Positions 16,521 to 25,691 of a DNA stretch of 64,000 bases are shown here, in pieces (the first letter of the stretch is position 1; the number at the start of each line of letters is the position of its first letter). Position numbers and translations under genes: made by a program. The notes under the pieces were generated by a model. That model saw only the letters and a program-made list of their open reading frames with translations. It was not told the DNA's origin and did not search any database. The DNA is from Enterococcus caccae ATCC BAA-1240 (GTDB taxonomy: Bacteria; Bacillota; Bacilli; Lactobacillales; Enterococcaceae), in contig NZ_KE136473.1 in the NCBI RefSeq assembly GCF_000407145.1, positions 310,001 to 374,000 on the forward strand, written 5' to 3'.

Positions 16521-16832
16521 ATGATCGAGACACTTTATGGAGAAATATGTGCGCGTAAAGAAAAGCCCCAAGAAGGTTCTTATACAAATTATCTATTCAG
16601 CCAAGGATTAGACAAAATCTTGAAAAAAGTTGGGGAAGAGGCAACAGAAGTAATTATCGCTGCTAAAAATAATCAATCAGAACTTATTTCTGAAACCTCT
16701 GATCTGATTTATCATATGTTAGTTTTACTTGTGGAACAAGATGTTTCCTTAGATGAGATCAAAATAGAATTAATGAAACGTGAAGGGAAATTAAGTAAAA
16801 CGAAAGAGCGCAAACAAATTGATGACCTTTAA
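16521..16832 (+). CDS. hisE: Phosphoribosyl-ATP pyrophosphatase (HisE)
   Basis: HisE removes pyrophosphate from PR-ATP, the second pathway step. The 103-residue all-helical MazG-like protein shows the metal-binding motif [16 protein letters not shown] and the later [21 protein letters not shown] lies 9 bases before ATG 16521. It is the last gene in the operon. A repeat-derived hairpin follows and probably ends transcription. Confidence 0.94.
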   Translation: MIETLYGEICARKEKPQEGSYTNYLFSQGLDKILKKVGEEATEVIIAAKNNQSELISETSDLIYHMLVLLVEQDVSLDEIKIELMKREGKLSKTKERKQIDDL

Positions 16833-16845
16833 AATAACCGAAAAC

Positions 16846-17027
16846 GAAAAGAAGAGGCCGAGACAAAAGTGTTTAGCTCCGAGAAATAAGAGGGAATTCA
16901 CGAAAATTGCTTTTTAAATTTTTGTGAATTTCAGCTTATTTCCGAAGGATCTGCTTTTTTCTCGCCGTTTATTCGGGTTTAGAGAGCATAACAAAACTGA
17001 TCTTTAGTTTTGTCCCGCTCTCTTCTT
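16846..17027 (+). repeat. Bipartite dispersed repeat ending in a terminator hairpin
   Basis: The first half pairs GGCCGAGACAAAAG near 16852 with a CTTTTTTCTCGCC arm near 16955. Inside it, AATTCACGAAAATT pairs with AAATTTTTGTGAATT. A linker GTTTATTCGGGTTTAG follows. The second half is a hairpin with GAGAGC and GCTCTC arms and an inner CAAAACT/AGTTTTG pair, ending in T-rich sequence near 17025. It lies between the convergent hisE and DUF4828 genes. Confidence 0.7.
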
Positions 17028-17426
17028 TTATTTTTCAGTTGAACAATCTAAAGAATCAGTCGTCTCTAACACATATGTAGCATCATCTGCTTCATCATAT
17101 AAGGAAGCAGGTCGATCATTTAGACATTGAACAATCAGATGATAACCATATTCATCTTGGGCTACTAAGCGTTTACTAGTTAATTCGACTAACCTATAGC
17201 TTAACTTCTTACCATCTATAATGATTTGTAAATCGTCTTCGATCTTTAATGTATGTTGCGTGGCTTTTACTTTGTTAACGAACCACCAACTACCTAAATA
17301 ACTTTTATATAAATTAGGAATATCTGAATCGGTCAGCTGTTTCTCTTGTTTCTTTTTCAAGAACAATGAGCCAGCAATACCTGTAATAAGTGATGCACCT
17401 AAAAATAATGACCAATGTTTTTTCAT
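17028..17426 (-). CDS. DUF4828 protein, membrane-associated
   Basis: The 132-residue product begins with a basic patch and one hydrophobic helix (about 5-22, LFLGASLITGIAGSLFL). A domain typical of DUF4828 follows: YLGSWWFVNKVKATQHTL, IIIDGKKL, DEYGYHLIVQC and ASLYDEADDATYVL. The family is common in enterococci and has no known function. ATG 17426 is preferred, with GGAGGAG 9 bases upstream; an ATG at 17453 would place the binding site inside the gene. Confidence 0.8.
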   Translation of the reverse strand: MKKHWSLFLGASLITGIAGSLFLKKKQEKQLTDSDIPNLYKSYLGSWWFVNKVKATQHTLKIEDDLQIIIDGKKLSYRLVELTSKRLVAQDEYGYHLIVQCLNDRPASLYDEADDATYVLETTDSLDCSTEK

Positions 17427-17587
17427 ACTATCATTCTCCTCCAAAACAATCATAGCATGAAATTAAAAAACAAACTATTCGAAAATCTTTTCCTATAAAA
17501 AAACTTAATGAAGTTGAAATTTTTGTCATCAGAAACGATTGTTTTAGTAATAGTTAGGTGAAATGGCAAAAGGGTTGTCTGAAAAGT

Positions 17588-17617
17588 TTGACGATGCTTT
17601 TTCAACCAAAATATGGT
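17588..17617 (+). promoter_or_regulatory. Putative sfsA promoter
   Basis: TTGACG (17588-17593) and TATGGT (17612-17617) are 18 bases apart. They lie upstream of the preferred TTG start at 17644 and inside the longer alternative frame, which supports the shorter gene. Confidence 0.5.
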
Positions 17618-17643
17618 ATTGTTTTGAAGAAAGGGTGTTACAA

Positions 17644-18384
17644 TTGATTACATATCCTAACGTGCATATCGCACATTTTATTGATAGACCAAATCGTTTT
17701 ATTGCAGAGTGCCGTTTGAAGGAAACGGGTGAAATGGTAACGGTTCACGTAAAGAATACTGGTCGTTGCAAAGAACTATTTTATTCAGATGTTGAAGTTG
17801 CTTTATCTTATCAACCTTCGCCAAAGCGAAAAACAGACTATGATCTGATAGCTGTTAAAAAAGGAGAAGAATGGTTTAATATTGATAGTCAAGTTCCTAA
17901 TGCATTAGCGGCTCAGGCACTGCTGAATGGCACGATTCGTTTGCCAGGATTAAAAGGAAAGATCACCTCAGTTAAGAGAGAAAAACGGTTTGCACAGTCA
18001 CAATTTGATATACTAATAGAAACTGATACTGGCAATCAAGCCTTCGTTGAAGTAAAAGGGATGACTTTAGAAAATCGTAAAATTGGCGCTTTTCCCGATG
18101 CACCAACGTTGCGTGGATTGAAACATGTGACGGAATTGATTGAAGCACTTCAAGTTGGTTTTCAAAGCTATGTATTATTTGTAGTACAATTTGAAAAAGT
18201 CGAAGCAACAACGATTCATACAACGATGCAGCCAGCTTTAGCAGAAATGATTTTATCAGGACAAAAACAAGGATTAAGCGTCATTGCTTACAATTGTTCT
18301 GTTACTCCTGATACAATAGCAATAGAACATCAGGTACCGTTTGATGTCACAAAAACGTTTGAAGATCCAAATTCAGAAAGGTGA
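17644..18384 (+). CDS. sfsA: DNA/RNA nuclease SfsA
   Basis: SfsA was first named as a sugar fermentation stimulation protein and is now placed among nucleases. Visible family parts are the OB-like N-terminal domain (RPNRFIAECRL, HVKNTGRCKEL) and the nuclease-like core LIETDTGNQAFVEVKGMTLE, with GAFPDAPTLRGLKHV after it. TTG 17644 gives 246 residues, near the usual 235-240; AAAGGG sits upstream and a promoter-like pair lies just before. An ATG at 17563 would add 27 unrelated residues. It abuts the oxidoreductase gene. Confidence 0.85.
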   Translation: MITYPNVHIAHFIDRPNRFIAECRLKETGEMVTVHVKNTGRCKELFYSDVEVALSYQPSPKRKTDYDLIAVKKGEEWFNIDSQVPNALAAQALLNGTIRLPGLKGKITSVKREKRFAQSQFDILIETDTGNQAFVEVKGMTLENRKIGAFPDAPTLRGLKHVTELIEALQVGFQSYVLFVVQFEKVEATTIHTTMQPALAEMILSGQKQGLSVIAYNCSVTPDTIAIEHQVPFDVTKTFEDPNSER

Positions 18385-18392
18385 GGGTAAAG

Positions 18393-19394
18393 ATGATTCA
18401 CTTAGGTATTATTGGAACAAACTGGATTAGCCATCAATTTGTCAATGCAGCGTTGGAAACAAAGCGCTATGATTTAACAGCTGTTTATTCACGAAAGTTG
18501 GAAACTGCTCAAAAATTTGGTGAGGAATACGGCGATGTTGAGTATGCAACAGATTTAAAGACATTTTTCGGTATTGCTCATATGGACACAGTTTATATTG
18601 CGTCACCTAATTCCCTACATTTTGAACAAGCAAAACAAGGAATTTTGGCAGGAAAAAATATTATTGTCGAAAAACCAGCCTTCTCAACGCCTGCTGAAAT
18701 GGAAGAGATCATTGAGCTAGCAAATCAACAAAAAGTCTTCTTTTTTGAAGCAGCCCGCAATATTCATGAGAAAAGTTTCAAAAAAATTGGGGATTTATTA
18801 CCATTAAAAAATAAAATTATGGGTGCAAACTTTACCTATATGAAATATTCTTCACGTTACGACCAAGTACTTGATGGCCAAGAACCAAATATTTTTTCAC
18901 CACATTTTTCAGGTGGCGCTATGGCAGACCTTGGTGTCTATCTAGTTTATGCTGCTGTTGGTTGGTTCGGTATGCCAAATGAAAGTCATTATTTTGCAAG
19001 AAAAATTCCGACAGATGTTGATGGGATCGGTACAGCGATTTTGAGATATGATTTGTTTGATGTAACATTACAAACAGGCAAAAATGCAGATTCTTTCTTA
19101 GATTCTGAAATTTATTTTGATGGTGGAACATTAATTTTAGATAGTGTAAATGCGATCTCTAAAGCCGAATTTCACGATCGTAATCACCAAGAACGTGATA
19201 TCATTGAGCTTACAACGGAAGAAAACCCGATGATTGAAGAAGCCCATGATTTTGCCGATGTTCTTGAAAATCCTAATGATTCAATAATGGGCGCACGTTA
19301 TGAAGAATGGGTAGAATTAGCCCGTAATGTAAATAAAGTGCTAACAACTTTAAGAAAAAGTGCTGGTATTGTATTTGACGCGGACAAAGAATAA
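18393..19394 (+). CDS. Gfo/Idh/MocA-family oxidoreductase
   Basis: The 333-residue protein has an N-terminal Rossmann domain (LGIIGTNWISHQF, then the IVEKPAF motif, whose Lys is the usual catalytic residue) and a C-terminal alpha/beta domain containing GGGAMADLGVY-like sequence. Members oxidise or reduce sugars and related compounds with NAD(P); the substrate is unknown here. ATG 18393 follows GAGGGT; an in-frame GTG at 18381 overlaps that site. It is 8 bases after sfsA and probably shares its transcript. Confidence 0.9.
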   Translation: MIHLGIIGTNWISHQFVNAALETKRYDLTAVYSRKLETAQKFGEEYGDVEYATDLKTFFGIAHMDTVYIASPNSLHFEQAKQGILAGKNIIVEKPAFSTPAEMEEIIELANQQKVFFFEAARNIHEKSFKKIGDLLPLKNKIMGANFTYMKYSSRYDQVLDGQEPNIFSPHFSGGAMADLGVYLVYAAVGWFGMPNESHYFARKIPTDVDGIGTAILRYDLFDVTLQTGKNADSFLDSEIYFDGGTLILDSVNAISKAEFHDRNHQERDIIELTTEENPMIEEAHDFADVLENPNDSIMGARYEEWVELARNVNKVLTTLRKSAGIVFDADKE

Positions 19395-19421
19395 AAAGTT
19401 TTTAATGAAGAAAGGATTATT

Positions 19422-20702
19422 ATGACATTTATCAAACATTTACCAGAAGCTTGGCAAGAACATTGGCAGGCTTCTGGTTTTAGCGAGCCATCAGTGATTC
19501 AAGAAAAAAGTTTCCAACTTTTGAGAGAGAAACAAAATGTGCTTGGGATTTCGCCGACAGGTTCTGGAAAAACATTGGCTTATGTGCTGCCATTACTGTT
19601 GAATGTAGAAAAAGACCAAGGGAGCCAATTATTGATTTTAGCACCATCACAAGAATTAGCCGTGCAAATCAGCCAAGTGGTGCGTGATTGGGCAACATTA
19701 CTTCAATTGAAAACCCAAAGTTTGATTGGGGGAGCCAATGTCGGCCGTCAAATTGAAAAATTAAAAAAGAAACCTGAAATTTTGGTTGGAACGCCAGGAC
19801 GTGTACTGGAACTAATTAAAACAAAGAAAATCAAAAGTCATTTATTAAAGACCGTAGTAATGGATGAAGTCGATCAATTGTTTCATGAAAAAGAACTGAA
19901 TTTAACCAAACAAATTTTAGCAAGTGCACCAACAGAATTCCAATTAGTCTTTTATTCAGCAACAGCAGATCGAGTAGCAGAAGAAGCTGAAAAGTTAACA
20001 AATCAACTGACGACCATTGATGTAACGGATGAAGACCAATCAAGTGGTGTCGTAAAGCATTATTTCATGGCTCTATCCCCTAGAAAGAAAAGTGACTTTT
20101 TAAGAAGCTTGGCGTATACACCAGATTTTCGGGCGATGGTTTTTTTCAATCAAGTTGCCGATTTAGGCTCAGTCGAAGAAAAACTGATGTATGAAGGAGT
20201 GAAAGTAGTCGGACTTGCTTCAGATCAAAATAAAACGTTACGAAAATTAGCGATTGATCAATTCTCTAAAAAACAGGCAGTAATGCTTTTAACAACAGAT
20301 ATCGCTGCTAGAGGATTGGATTTTGATGCTATTCCATTTGTTGTGAATGCTGACGTTCCTTTATCAGAGGAAAGTTATATCCATCGATCTGGGCGTGTTG
20401 GACGAATGGGCGCAGCAGGTTCGGTCATTACCTTTGTAAATGATGCAACAAAGAGAGATTATCAACGCTTGATGAAAAAAATCGAGCTTCCATCCCAAGA
20501 AATTTTTCTATACGATGGAGCGATTCACTTGACTAGAAAAGAAAAAAGTTTATCTGACGAAAAAAATACAAGTTCAAATGGAATCACTAGAAAAGAACAA
20601 GAGATAAAAGAACGACCAAATAAAGCGGCTACTAAACCTAAAAAACGGCCAAAAAACAATAAAAATAAAGGGGCTAGACGGAAACCGTCTAAAACTGAAT
20701 AA
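19422..20702 (+). CDS. DEAD-box RNA helicase
   Basis: The 426-residue protein carries the helicase motifs in order: Q-motif (SEPSVIQEKSF), motif I SPTGSGKT (44-51), GTPGR, motif II DEVD (148-151, instead of DEAD), SAT (179-181), TDIAARGLD and HRSGRVGR. A lysine/arginine-rich tail of about 60 residues follows (KPKKRPKNNKNKGARRK), which usually binds RNA. Such proteins remodel RNA during ribosome assembly and cold adaptation. The exact paralogue (CshA/CshB type) cannot be assigned. Confidence 0.93.
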   Translation: MTFIKHLPEAWQEHWQASGFSEPSVIQEKSFQLLREKQNVLGISPTGSGKTLAYVLPLLLNVEKDQGSQLLILAPSQELAVQISQVVRDWATLLQLKTQSLIGGANVGRQIEKLKKKPEILVGTPGRVLELIKTKKIKSHLLKTVVMDEVDQLFHEKELNLTKQILASAPTEFQLVFYSATADRVAEEAEKLTNQLTTIDVTDEDQSSGVVKHYFMALSPRKKSDFLRSLAYTPDFRAMVFFNQVADLGSVEEKLMYEGVKVVGLASDQNKTLRKLAIDQFSKKQAVMLLTTDIAARGLDFDAIPFVVNADVPLSEESYIHRSGRVGRMGAAGSVITFVNDATKRDYQRLMKKIELPSQEIFLYDGAIHLTRKEKSLSDEKNTSSNGITRKEQEIKERPNKAATKPKKRPKNNKNKGARRKPSKTE

Positions 20703-20741
20703 TGTTCATAAGTGAAAACGTCATGATTTAGGAGGCTATCC

Positions 20742-23456
20742 ATGAAATCTAGAAAAGACGAGATTTTAGCAGTTCTAGAATTAAAAGATCAAGGGATGAC
20801 GGCGGCGGAAGTCGCAAATGAGTTGGCAATCGATCGAAGTAATGCCAGTCGCTATTTGAGTGAGCTGTTCAAAGAACAGAAAATCATTAAAAGTGATGGT
20901 CGTCCAGTCATCTATTCAGTTGCAAAAGAAGAGGACAAAGTCCATGTGGACAGTTCCAGTGAAGTAACGTTTGATAACTTAGTTGGTGCTCAAGATTCTT
21001 TAAAGGTTAGCATTCAGCAAGCAAAAGCAGCAATTTTATATCCGCCACGCGGCTTACATACCATTATTTTTGGTGAAACTGGAACAGGTAAATCCTTATT
21101 TGCAGAATGCATGTATCACTTTGCCGTTGATTCAAATACATTGGCAAAAGATGCACCATTTGTTTCGTTTAATTGTGCTGACTACGCTCAGAATCCTCAA
21201 TTGCTCTTTGGACATATTTTTGGTGTGAAAAAAGGGGCTTATACTGGTGCTAATGAAGATAGCCCAGGTCTAATGTCAAAAGCAGATGGAGGAATTTTAT
21301 TTCTTGATGAAATCCACCGCTTACCACCAGAAGGTCAAGAAATGCTTTTTACCTTTATCGATAAAGGGATCTATCGCCCACTTGGGGAAAGTGGTCAAAC
21401 ATATGAAGCATCTGTTCAAATCATTGGTGCAACTACAGAATCGTCTGAAAGCTTTTTGACGACGTTTAATCGTCGAATTCCGATGGCGATTACATTGCCG
21501 TCTTTAGATGCACGATCGCTTGATGAGCGCTATGATATTATCTCCTTGTTTATCAAACAAGAAGCCAATCGTTTAAATCAGCGGATTGATATTAAAAGAG
21601 AAGCTATTTTAGCTTTTATGCTATATGATGCTGAAGGCAACATTGGGCAAGTTAAACGGGACTTGAAACTTGTTTGTGCTAAATCGTTTTTACACTATCG
21701 TACTCATAACGAGTCTAGCTTGGTGATTCAAAAACGAGATTTACCACTTCAAGTTCAAAAAGGATTATTAAAAATCAAAGAAGTTTCTGATCGATTGGAT
21801 CGTTTTGTTGATAGCAAGAGTAACTATTTAAGTTTTGAACCGGGCACCAATGAAGTTGTATGGTCTCAAGATCCAGCTCGTGATATGCAAGTCTATAACG
21901 AAATTGAAGAAAAAGTTGCTACTTTATCTCCAAATGAATTAGAAAACGTCAATTTAGAACAACTGATTTCCAGTGATATGGATGCCTATTTCCAAACCTA
22001 TGTGGATGAATTGACACAAAATCCAGTGCATAAAGAATTGTTGCCAGAACCGATTTGGAAACTGACAGATCAGTTATATGATATCGCAGAAAAAAGATTA
22101 GAGCGGACATACAATGAGAAGGCACGCTTTGCTTTTGCACTCCATTTACAAAGTACGATTGATCGAGTGAGAGAAGGACATGTGATTGTTCATCCTAATT
22201 TAAATAATGTTCGCAAAAAAATGAAAAAAGAATTTCAAGTCGCCATGGATTTATCTGCTATCATTGAAGAAGAGAACAATATTGAAATTCCATTTGATGA
22301 GATTGGCTTTATCAGTATGTTCTTATCGATCAATGTGGGGAGTAAAGAAAAAGTCCATGAAAATAACGTTGGCGTTGTCGTGTTGATGCATGGTGATTCA
22401 ACAGCTTCAAGTATGCTGAAAACAGCGCAAGAATTGCTTGGAACAGAAACTGGTGTGGCAATGAACATGCCACTAACGATGGAAGTTCAAACCATGTATG
22501 AACAGTTAAAAACGTTTGTGTTGAACCATCGTGAAAAATTAGTGAACGGTATGCTACTTTTGACAGATATGGGGTCATTGAATTCGTTTGGGAATCTGAT
22601 TTTTGAAGAAACAGGGATTCGGACAAAAGCTATCACTATGACAAGCACAATGATTGTTTTAGAAGCAATTCGCATGGCTAGCGTGGGACGAAGTTTAGAA
22701 GATATCTACCAAAATATTCAAATGTCATTTGAAAGTATTATTAGAGAACAATTTAGAACAAGTCCGCAAAATCGGGCTGAAGTCAAAAAAGCGGTTGTTG
22801 TTACGTGCTTTACAGGTGAAGGTGTTGCAGCAAAGTTATACCAACGTATTTTGCCAGTTATTGATGAAAGCAAAGTAGAAATCATTCAAATGCAGTTTTT
22901 AGAACGTGAAGCATTCAAGAAACACATCGATAGTTTGATGGAAGAGTATGAAATCAAAGCCATTGCTGGAACCGTTGATGTGGAGTATCAGAATATCCCA
23001 TTCTTTTCTGCGTATGATATCTTTGATGATGAAAAATTAAATGTCTTAAAACGCATTGCGGGGGATGAAGTACCGACTGAAAAAATAGTAAAATCGTTAG
23101 GTGGTACAATCACTGCAGTCGATTCACTGCAAAAGCTGATCATCATGTTACAAAAAATTATCCATCAAATTCAAACAGATATGCACATTATTGTGGAACC
23201 AGGTGTTGATGCTGGAATTGTTATCCACTTAGCATTTTTAGTAGATGCGATTTTAAAAGGGGAGAAATCAAAAGAATTTGAAAATCTTTCTGAATTTATG
23301 AAAAAGAACCGTTTAGAATCCGATGTCGTTAGAACCAATCTGATGGCAATCGAAAAAGCTTATCGTCTATCTTTTACAGAGTCCGATGTTGCTCACTTAA
23401 CGCAACTTTTCTTAGAAAATAAAATCGAAGCAGTAACAGAATATAAGTCAAAATAA
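20742..23456 (+). CDS. LevR/CelR-type sigma-54 activator with PRD and EIIA-like domains
   Basis: The 904-residue activator has an N-terminal winged helix-turn-helix (about 1-60) and an AAA+ sigma-54 interaction domain (about 80-320) with GETGTGKS (111-118), the sigma-54 contact loop GAYTGA (165-170, the Tyr form of GAFTGA) and LFLDEIHRLP. A PRD covers about 440-560, followed by an EIIA-Man-like domain (VVVLMHGDSTASSML, about 565-700), an EIIB-like part (VVTCFTGEGVA) and a C-terminal PRD. The PTS phosphorylates such proteins to report sugar supply. It sits directly upstream of three sigma-54 promoters, its likely targets. Confidence 0.93.
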   Translation: MKSRKDEILAVLELKDQGMTAAEVANELAIDRSNASRYLSELFKEQKIIKSDGRPVIYSVAKEEDKVHVDSSSEVTFDNLVGAQDSLKVSIQQAKAAILYPPRGLHTIIFGETGTGKSLFAECMYHFAVDSNTLAKDAPFVSFNCADYAQNPQLLFGHIFGVKKGAYTGANEDSPGLMSKADGGILFLDEIHRLPPEGQEMLFTFIDKGIYRPLGESGQTYEASVQIIGATTESSESFLTTFNRRIPMAITLPSLDARSLDERYDIISLFIKQEANRLNQRIDIKREAILAFMLYDAEGNIGQVKRDLKLVCAKSFLHYRTHNESSLVIQKRDLPLQVQKGLLKIKEVSDRLDRFVDSKSNYLSFEPGTNEVVWSQDPARDMQVYNEIEEKVATLSPNELENVNLEQLISSDMDAYFQTYVDELTQNPVHKELLPEPIWKLTDQLYDIAEKRLERTYNEKARFAFALHLQSTIDRVREGHVIVHPNLNNVRKKMKKEFQVAMDLSAIIEEENNIEIPFDEIGFISMFLSINVGSKEKVHENNVGVVVLMHGDSTASSMLKTAQELLGTETGVAMNMPLTMEVQTMYEQLKTFVLNHREKLVNGMLLLTDMGSLNSFGNLIFEETGIRTKAITMTSTMIVLEAIRMASVGRSLEDIYQNIQMSFESIIREQFRTSPQNRAEVKKAVVVTCFTGEGVAAKLYQRILPVIDESKVEIIQMQFLEREAFKKHIDSLMEEYEIKAIAGTVDVEYQNIPFFSAYDIFDDEKLNVLKRIAGDEVPTEKIVKSLGGTITAVDSLQKLIIMLQKIIHQIQTDMHIIVEPGVDAGIVIHLAFLVDAILKGEKSKEFENLSEFMKKNRLESDVVRTNLMAIEKAYRLSFTESDVAHLTQLFLENKIEAVTEYKSK

Positions 23457-23459
23457 TTA

Positions 23460-23534
23460 GTGTGTAGTCAAAAAAATAATAGTGTGTACACAAAATGTAT
23501 AGACCAAAACCGAGATATTACGGGATTTGGTCTA
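23460..23534 (+). promoter_or_regulatory. Upstream activating region of PTS operon A
   Basis: Two AGTGTGTA motifs (the second AGTGTGTACAC) are followed by an inverted repeat TAGACCAAA (23500-23508) and TTTGGTCTA (23526-23534), just ahead of a sigma-54 promoter. The same elements, in the same order, precede the promoter at 27362. They are likely binding sites of the LevR-type activator. Confidence 0.65.
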
Positions 23535-23542
23535 TCTTTTTT

Positions 23543-23560
23543 TTGGCACACTTCTTGCTT
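23543..23560 (+). promoter_or_regulatory. Sigma-54 promoter of PTS operon A
   Basis: TTGGCACACTTCTTGCTT matches the -24/-12 consensus TGGCAC-N5-TTGC, with GG and GC 12 bases apart (23545 and 23557). It lies 45 bases before the IIB start. Confidence 0.93.
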
Positions 23561-23604
23561 TATATAAAAGTGTAGATAAAACAACTATAGAAGGAGTGGT
23601 AACA

Positions 23605-23925
23605 ATGGCTAAAAAAACAATCATGTTAGTCTGTTCAGCAGGAATGAGTACAAGTTTATTGGTAACAAAAATGCAAAAAGCAGCAGAAGATCGTGGAATG
23701 GAAGCAGATATTTTTGCGGTATCCGCATCCGATGCCGATAATAATTTGGAAGCAAAAGATGTAAACGTATTACTTTTAGGCCCGCAAGTTCGTTTCATGA
23801 AAGCACAATTCGAGCAAAAACTGGCGCCCAAAGGGATTCCATTTGACGTAATCAATATGTCAGATTACGGCATGATGAATGGTGAAAAAGTATTAGATCA
23901 AGCAATTGCTTTAATGGATAATTAA
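23605..23925 (+). CDS. PTS lactose/cellobiose-family IIB component, copy 1
   Basis: IIB carries the phosphoryl group from IIA to the incoming sugar. The 106-residue cytoplasmic protein has the phosphorylated Cys at residue 10 in LVCSAGMSTSLL, followed by the usual P-loop-like segment, and LLLGPQVRFM in the middle. GAAGGAG lies 8 bases before ATG 23605; longer frames would overlap the sigma-54 promoter. It differs from the copy at 27424 at only two visible residues (A/S and the final N/K). Confidence 0.95.
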   Translation: MAKKTIMLVCSAGMSTSLLVTKMQKAAEDRGMEADIFAVSASDADNNLEAKDVNVLLLGPQVRFMKAQFEQKLAPKGIPFDVINMSDYGMMNGEKVLDQAIALMDN

Positions 23926-23958
23926 TTTAAATAAAAAATGAATGGAGCGTTAATAATC

Positions 23959-24279
23959 ATGGAAGAACAACAAAATTTAGAAGCAGTAATGGGACTGATC
24001 ATGTATGGAGGCAATGCTAAAAGCGATGCAATGGAAGCCATAGCTGCAGCCAAAGCTGGAGACTTTGAATTAGCGGATCAAAAAATTGTGGATGCAGAAG
24101 AATCTTTAGTGCAAGCACATCATTCTCAAACAGGAATGCTAACGCAAGAAGCACAAGGAAATCATATTCAAGTGACTTTATTGACTGTACACAGCCAAGA
24201 CCATTTAATGACAGCGATTGCTTTTACAGACTTAGCGAAAGAAATCATTGATTTGTATCGCCGTATGGATAATGAATAA
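23959..24279 (+). CDS. PTS lactose/cellobiose-family IIA component, copy 1
   Basis: IIA takes phosphate from HPr. The 106-residue helical protein matches the LacF/CelC family, with the phosphorylated His at residue 78 in LTVHSQDHLMT and the nearby Asp that binds metal in the trimer. ATG 23959 is chosen because GGAG lies 13 bases upstream, while the ATG at 23938 has none; this also gives the usual family start EEQQNLEAVMG. It lies 33 bases after IIB. Confidence 0.93.
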   Translation: MEEQQNLEAVMGLIMYGGNAKSDAMEAIAAAKAGDFELADQKIVDAEESLVQAHHSQTGMLTQEAQGNHIQVTLLTVHSQDHLMTAIAFTDLAKEIIDLYRRMDNE

Positions 24280-24289
24280 AAAATATAAG

Positions 24290-24305
24290 CTCTTTAATGA
24301 AAGAG
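24290..24305 (+). other. Intercistronic hairpin between IIA and IIC of operon A
   Basis: CTCTTT (24290-24295) and AAAGAG (24300-24305) pair around AATG. A second weak stem with loop TTCGG and a T-rich 3' side lies at about 24340-24358. These could stabilise mRNA ends or cause partial termination. Confidence 0.45.
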
Positions 24306-24390
24306 AAGCAACAAGTGAATGTTTAATAACGACGGATTTGAAGAGCTTCGGGCTTTTTAGATAAATATTGTTTAGGGGGATTTACAAACG

Positions 24391-25671
24391 ATGGACAAAT
24401 TTGTTCAATGGATGGAAAAATATTTTATGCCGAAAGCTTCAGTAATTGCAGCACAACGGCACTTGGTGGCAATTCGTGATGCCTTTGTAGTGACGATGCC
24501 ATTAATGATTTTAGGAGCACTTGCAGTGCTGATCAACAATTTACCAATTCCAGGATTTCCGGAATTGATGGACAAATTATTTCCAATGATCGCCAATGAC
24601 GCACCAATTTGGAAAAGCTTTGGCGGGAATATTTGGAACGGAACATTCGCAATTTTTTCAGTATTGATTGCATTTTTAGTAGCATACAACTTAGTAAAAT
24701 CATACGGTAAAGACGGCATTGCTGCGGGTACTGTTTCCGTTGCTTCATTCTTTGCTGTTGGTGGCTTAAGTGGTATGGATGCTACTGGGTTATTTATTGC
24801 ATTAGTTATTGCACTTATTTCAGGTGAATTATTCCAAAGATTAGTTGGAAACGAAAAATTAGTAATCAAAATGCCGGATGGTGTACCGCCAGCTGTCGCA
24901 AAATCATTTGCAGCGTTACTGCCAGCAATGATCACGATCAGTCTTTTCAGTTTGATCACTTCTATTTTATTAGGTTTAGGTATTGATAATATTGTGGTTT
25001 CATTCTATGAAGCAGTTCAAAAACCATTTATGGGATTAGCGAACAGCTATCCATCTGCATTATTATTAGCATTTATTACACCATTCCTATGGTTCTTCGG
25101 TTTACACGGAGCCAATATGGTCGATCCTTTGATGCAAACAATCAATGTTCCAGCGATTGATGCAAACATCAAAGCGTTAGAAGCTGGGGAAAAAATTCCT
25201 TATATCGTAAACAAACCGTTCTTTGATTCATTTGTAAACTTAGGTGGAACAGGTGCTACTTTAGGTTTGCTGATCGCAATTTTCTTAGTAGGACGTAAAA
25301 ACAAACCATTTAAAGTCATCACGAACTTAAGTTTAGCACCAGGTATTTTTAATATTAATGAACCAGTAATGTTTGGTCTTCCGATCGTATTGAATCCGAT
25401 CATGTTTATTCCATTTATCATTACGCCAATGGTTCTTGTAACAACGGCATATATTGCCACTTCTACAGGCCTAGTTCCGGCTGCGACATTTATGCCACCT
25501 TGGGTAACGCCGCCAATCATTGGTGGATTCTTGGCAACTAAGAGTATAGCAGGTGGTGTCTTAGCCGCAGTAAACTTAGCAATCTCTGTATTAATCTATA
25601 TTCCGTTTGTAAAAGTTGCAACGGATCAATTCTTAAAACAAGAAGCAGCGGCACAAGAAAACAACATTTAA
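24391..25671 (+). CDS. PTS lactose/cellobiose-family IIC permease, operon A
   Basis: IIC is the membrane channel for a beta-glucoside, probably cellobiose or a related disaccharide. The 426-residue protein has about ten transmembrane segments and the EIIC-Lac motifs VIKMPDGVPPAVAKSFAALLP, FFGLHGANMV and GIFNINEPVMFGLPIVLNP; the Glu in NINEPV is in the substrate-binding region. GGGGGGA precedes ATG 24391. It is the most diverged of the three IICs in the window. Confidence 0.94.
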   Translation: MDKFVQWMEKYFMPKASVIAAQRHLVAIRDAFVVTMPLMILGALAVLINNLPIPGFPELMDKLFPMIANDAPIWKSFGGNIWNGTFAIFSVLIAFLVAYNLVKSYGKDGIAAGTVSVASFFAVGGLSGMDATGLFIALVIALISGELFQRLVGNEKLVIKMPDGVPPAVAKSFAALLPAMITISLFSLITSILLGLGIDNIVVSFYEAVQKPFMGLANSYPSALLLAFITPFLWFFGLHGANMVDPLMQTINVPAIDANIKALEAGEKIPYIVNKPFFDSFVNLGGTGATLGLLIAIFLVGRKNKPFKVITNLSLAPGIFNINEPVMFGLPIVLNPIMFIPFIITPMVLVTTAYIATSTGLVPAATFMPPWVTPPIIGGFLATKSIAGGVLAAVNLAISVLIYIPFVKVATDQFLKQEAAAQENNI

Positions 25672-25691
25672 GCATAATCGTATACTGAATA

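Noticed and set aside
23532-23855. Long minus-strand frame opposite IIB copy 1, repeated opposite copy 2 at 27336-27677
   Set aside because: It is the complement of a strongly conserved PTS gene and of its promoter; it repeats only because the sense gene is duplicated.
24405-24959. 184-residue minus-strand frame opposite the first IIC
   Set aside because: It lies fully inside a clear permease gene, has no start signal and has composition typical of antisense to membrane helices.
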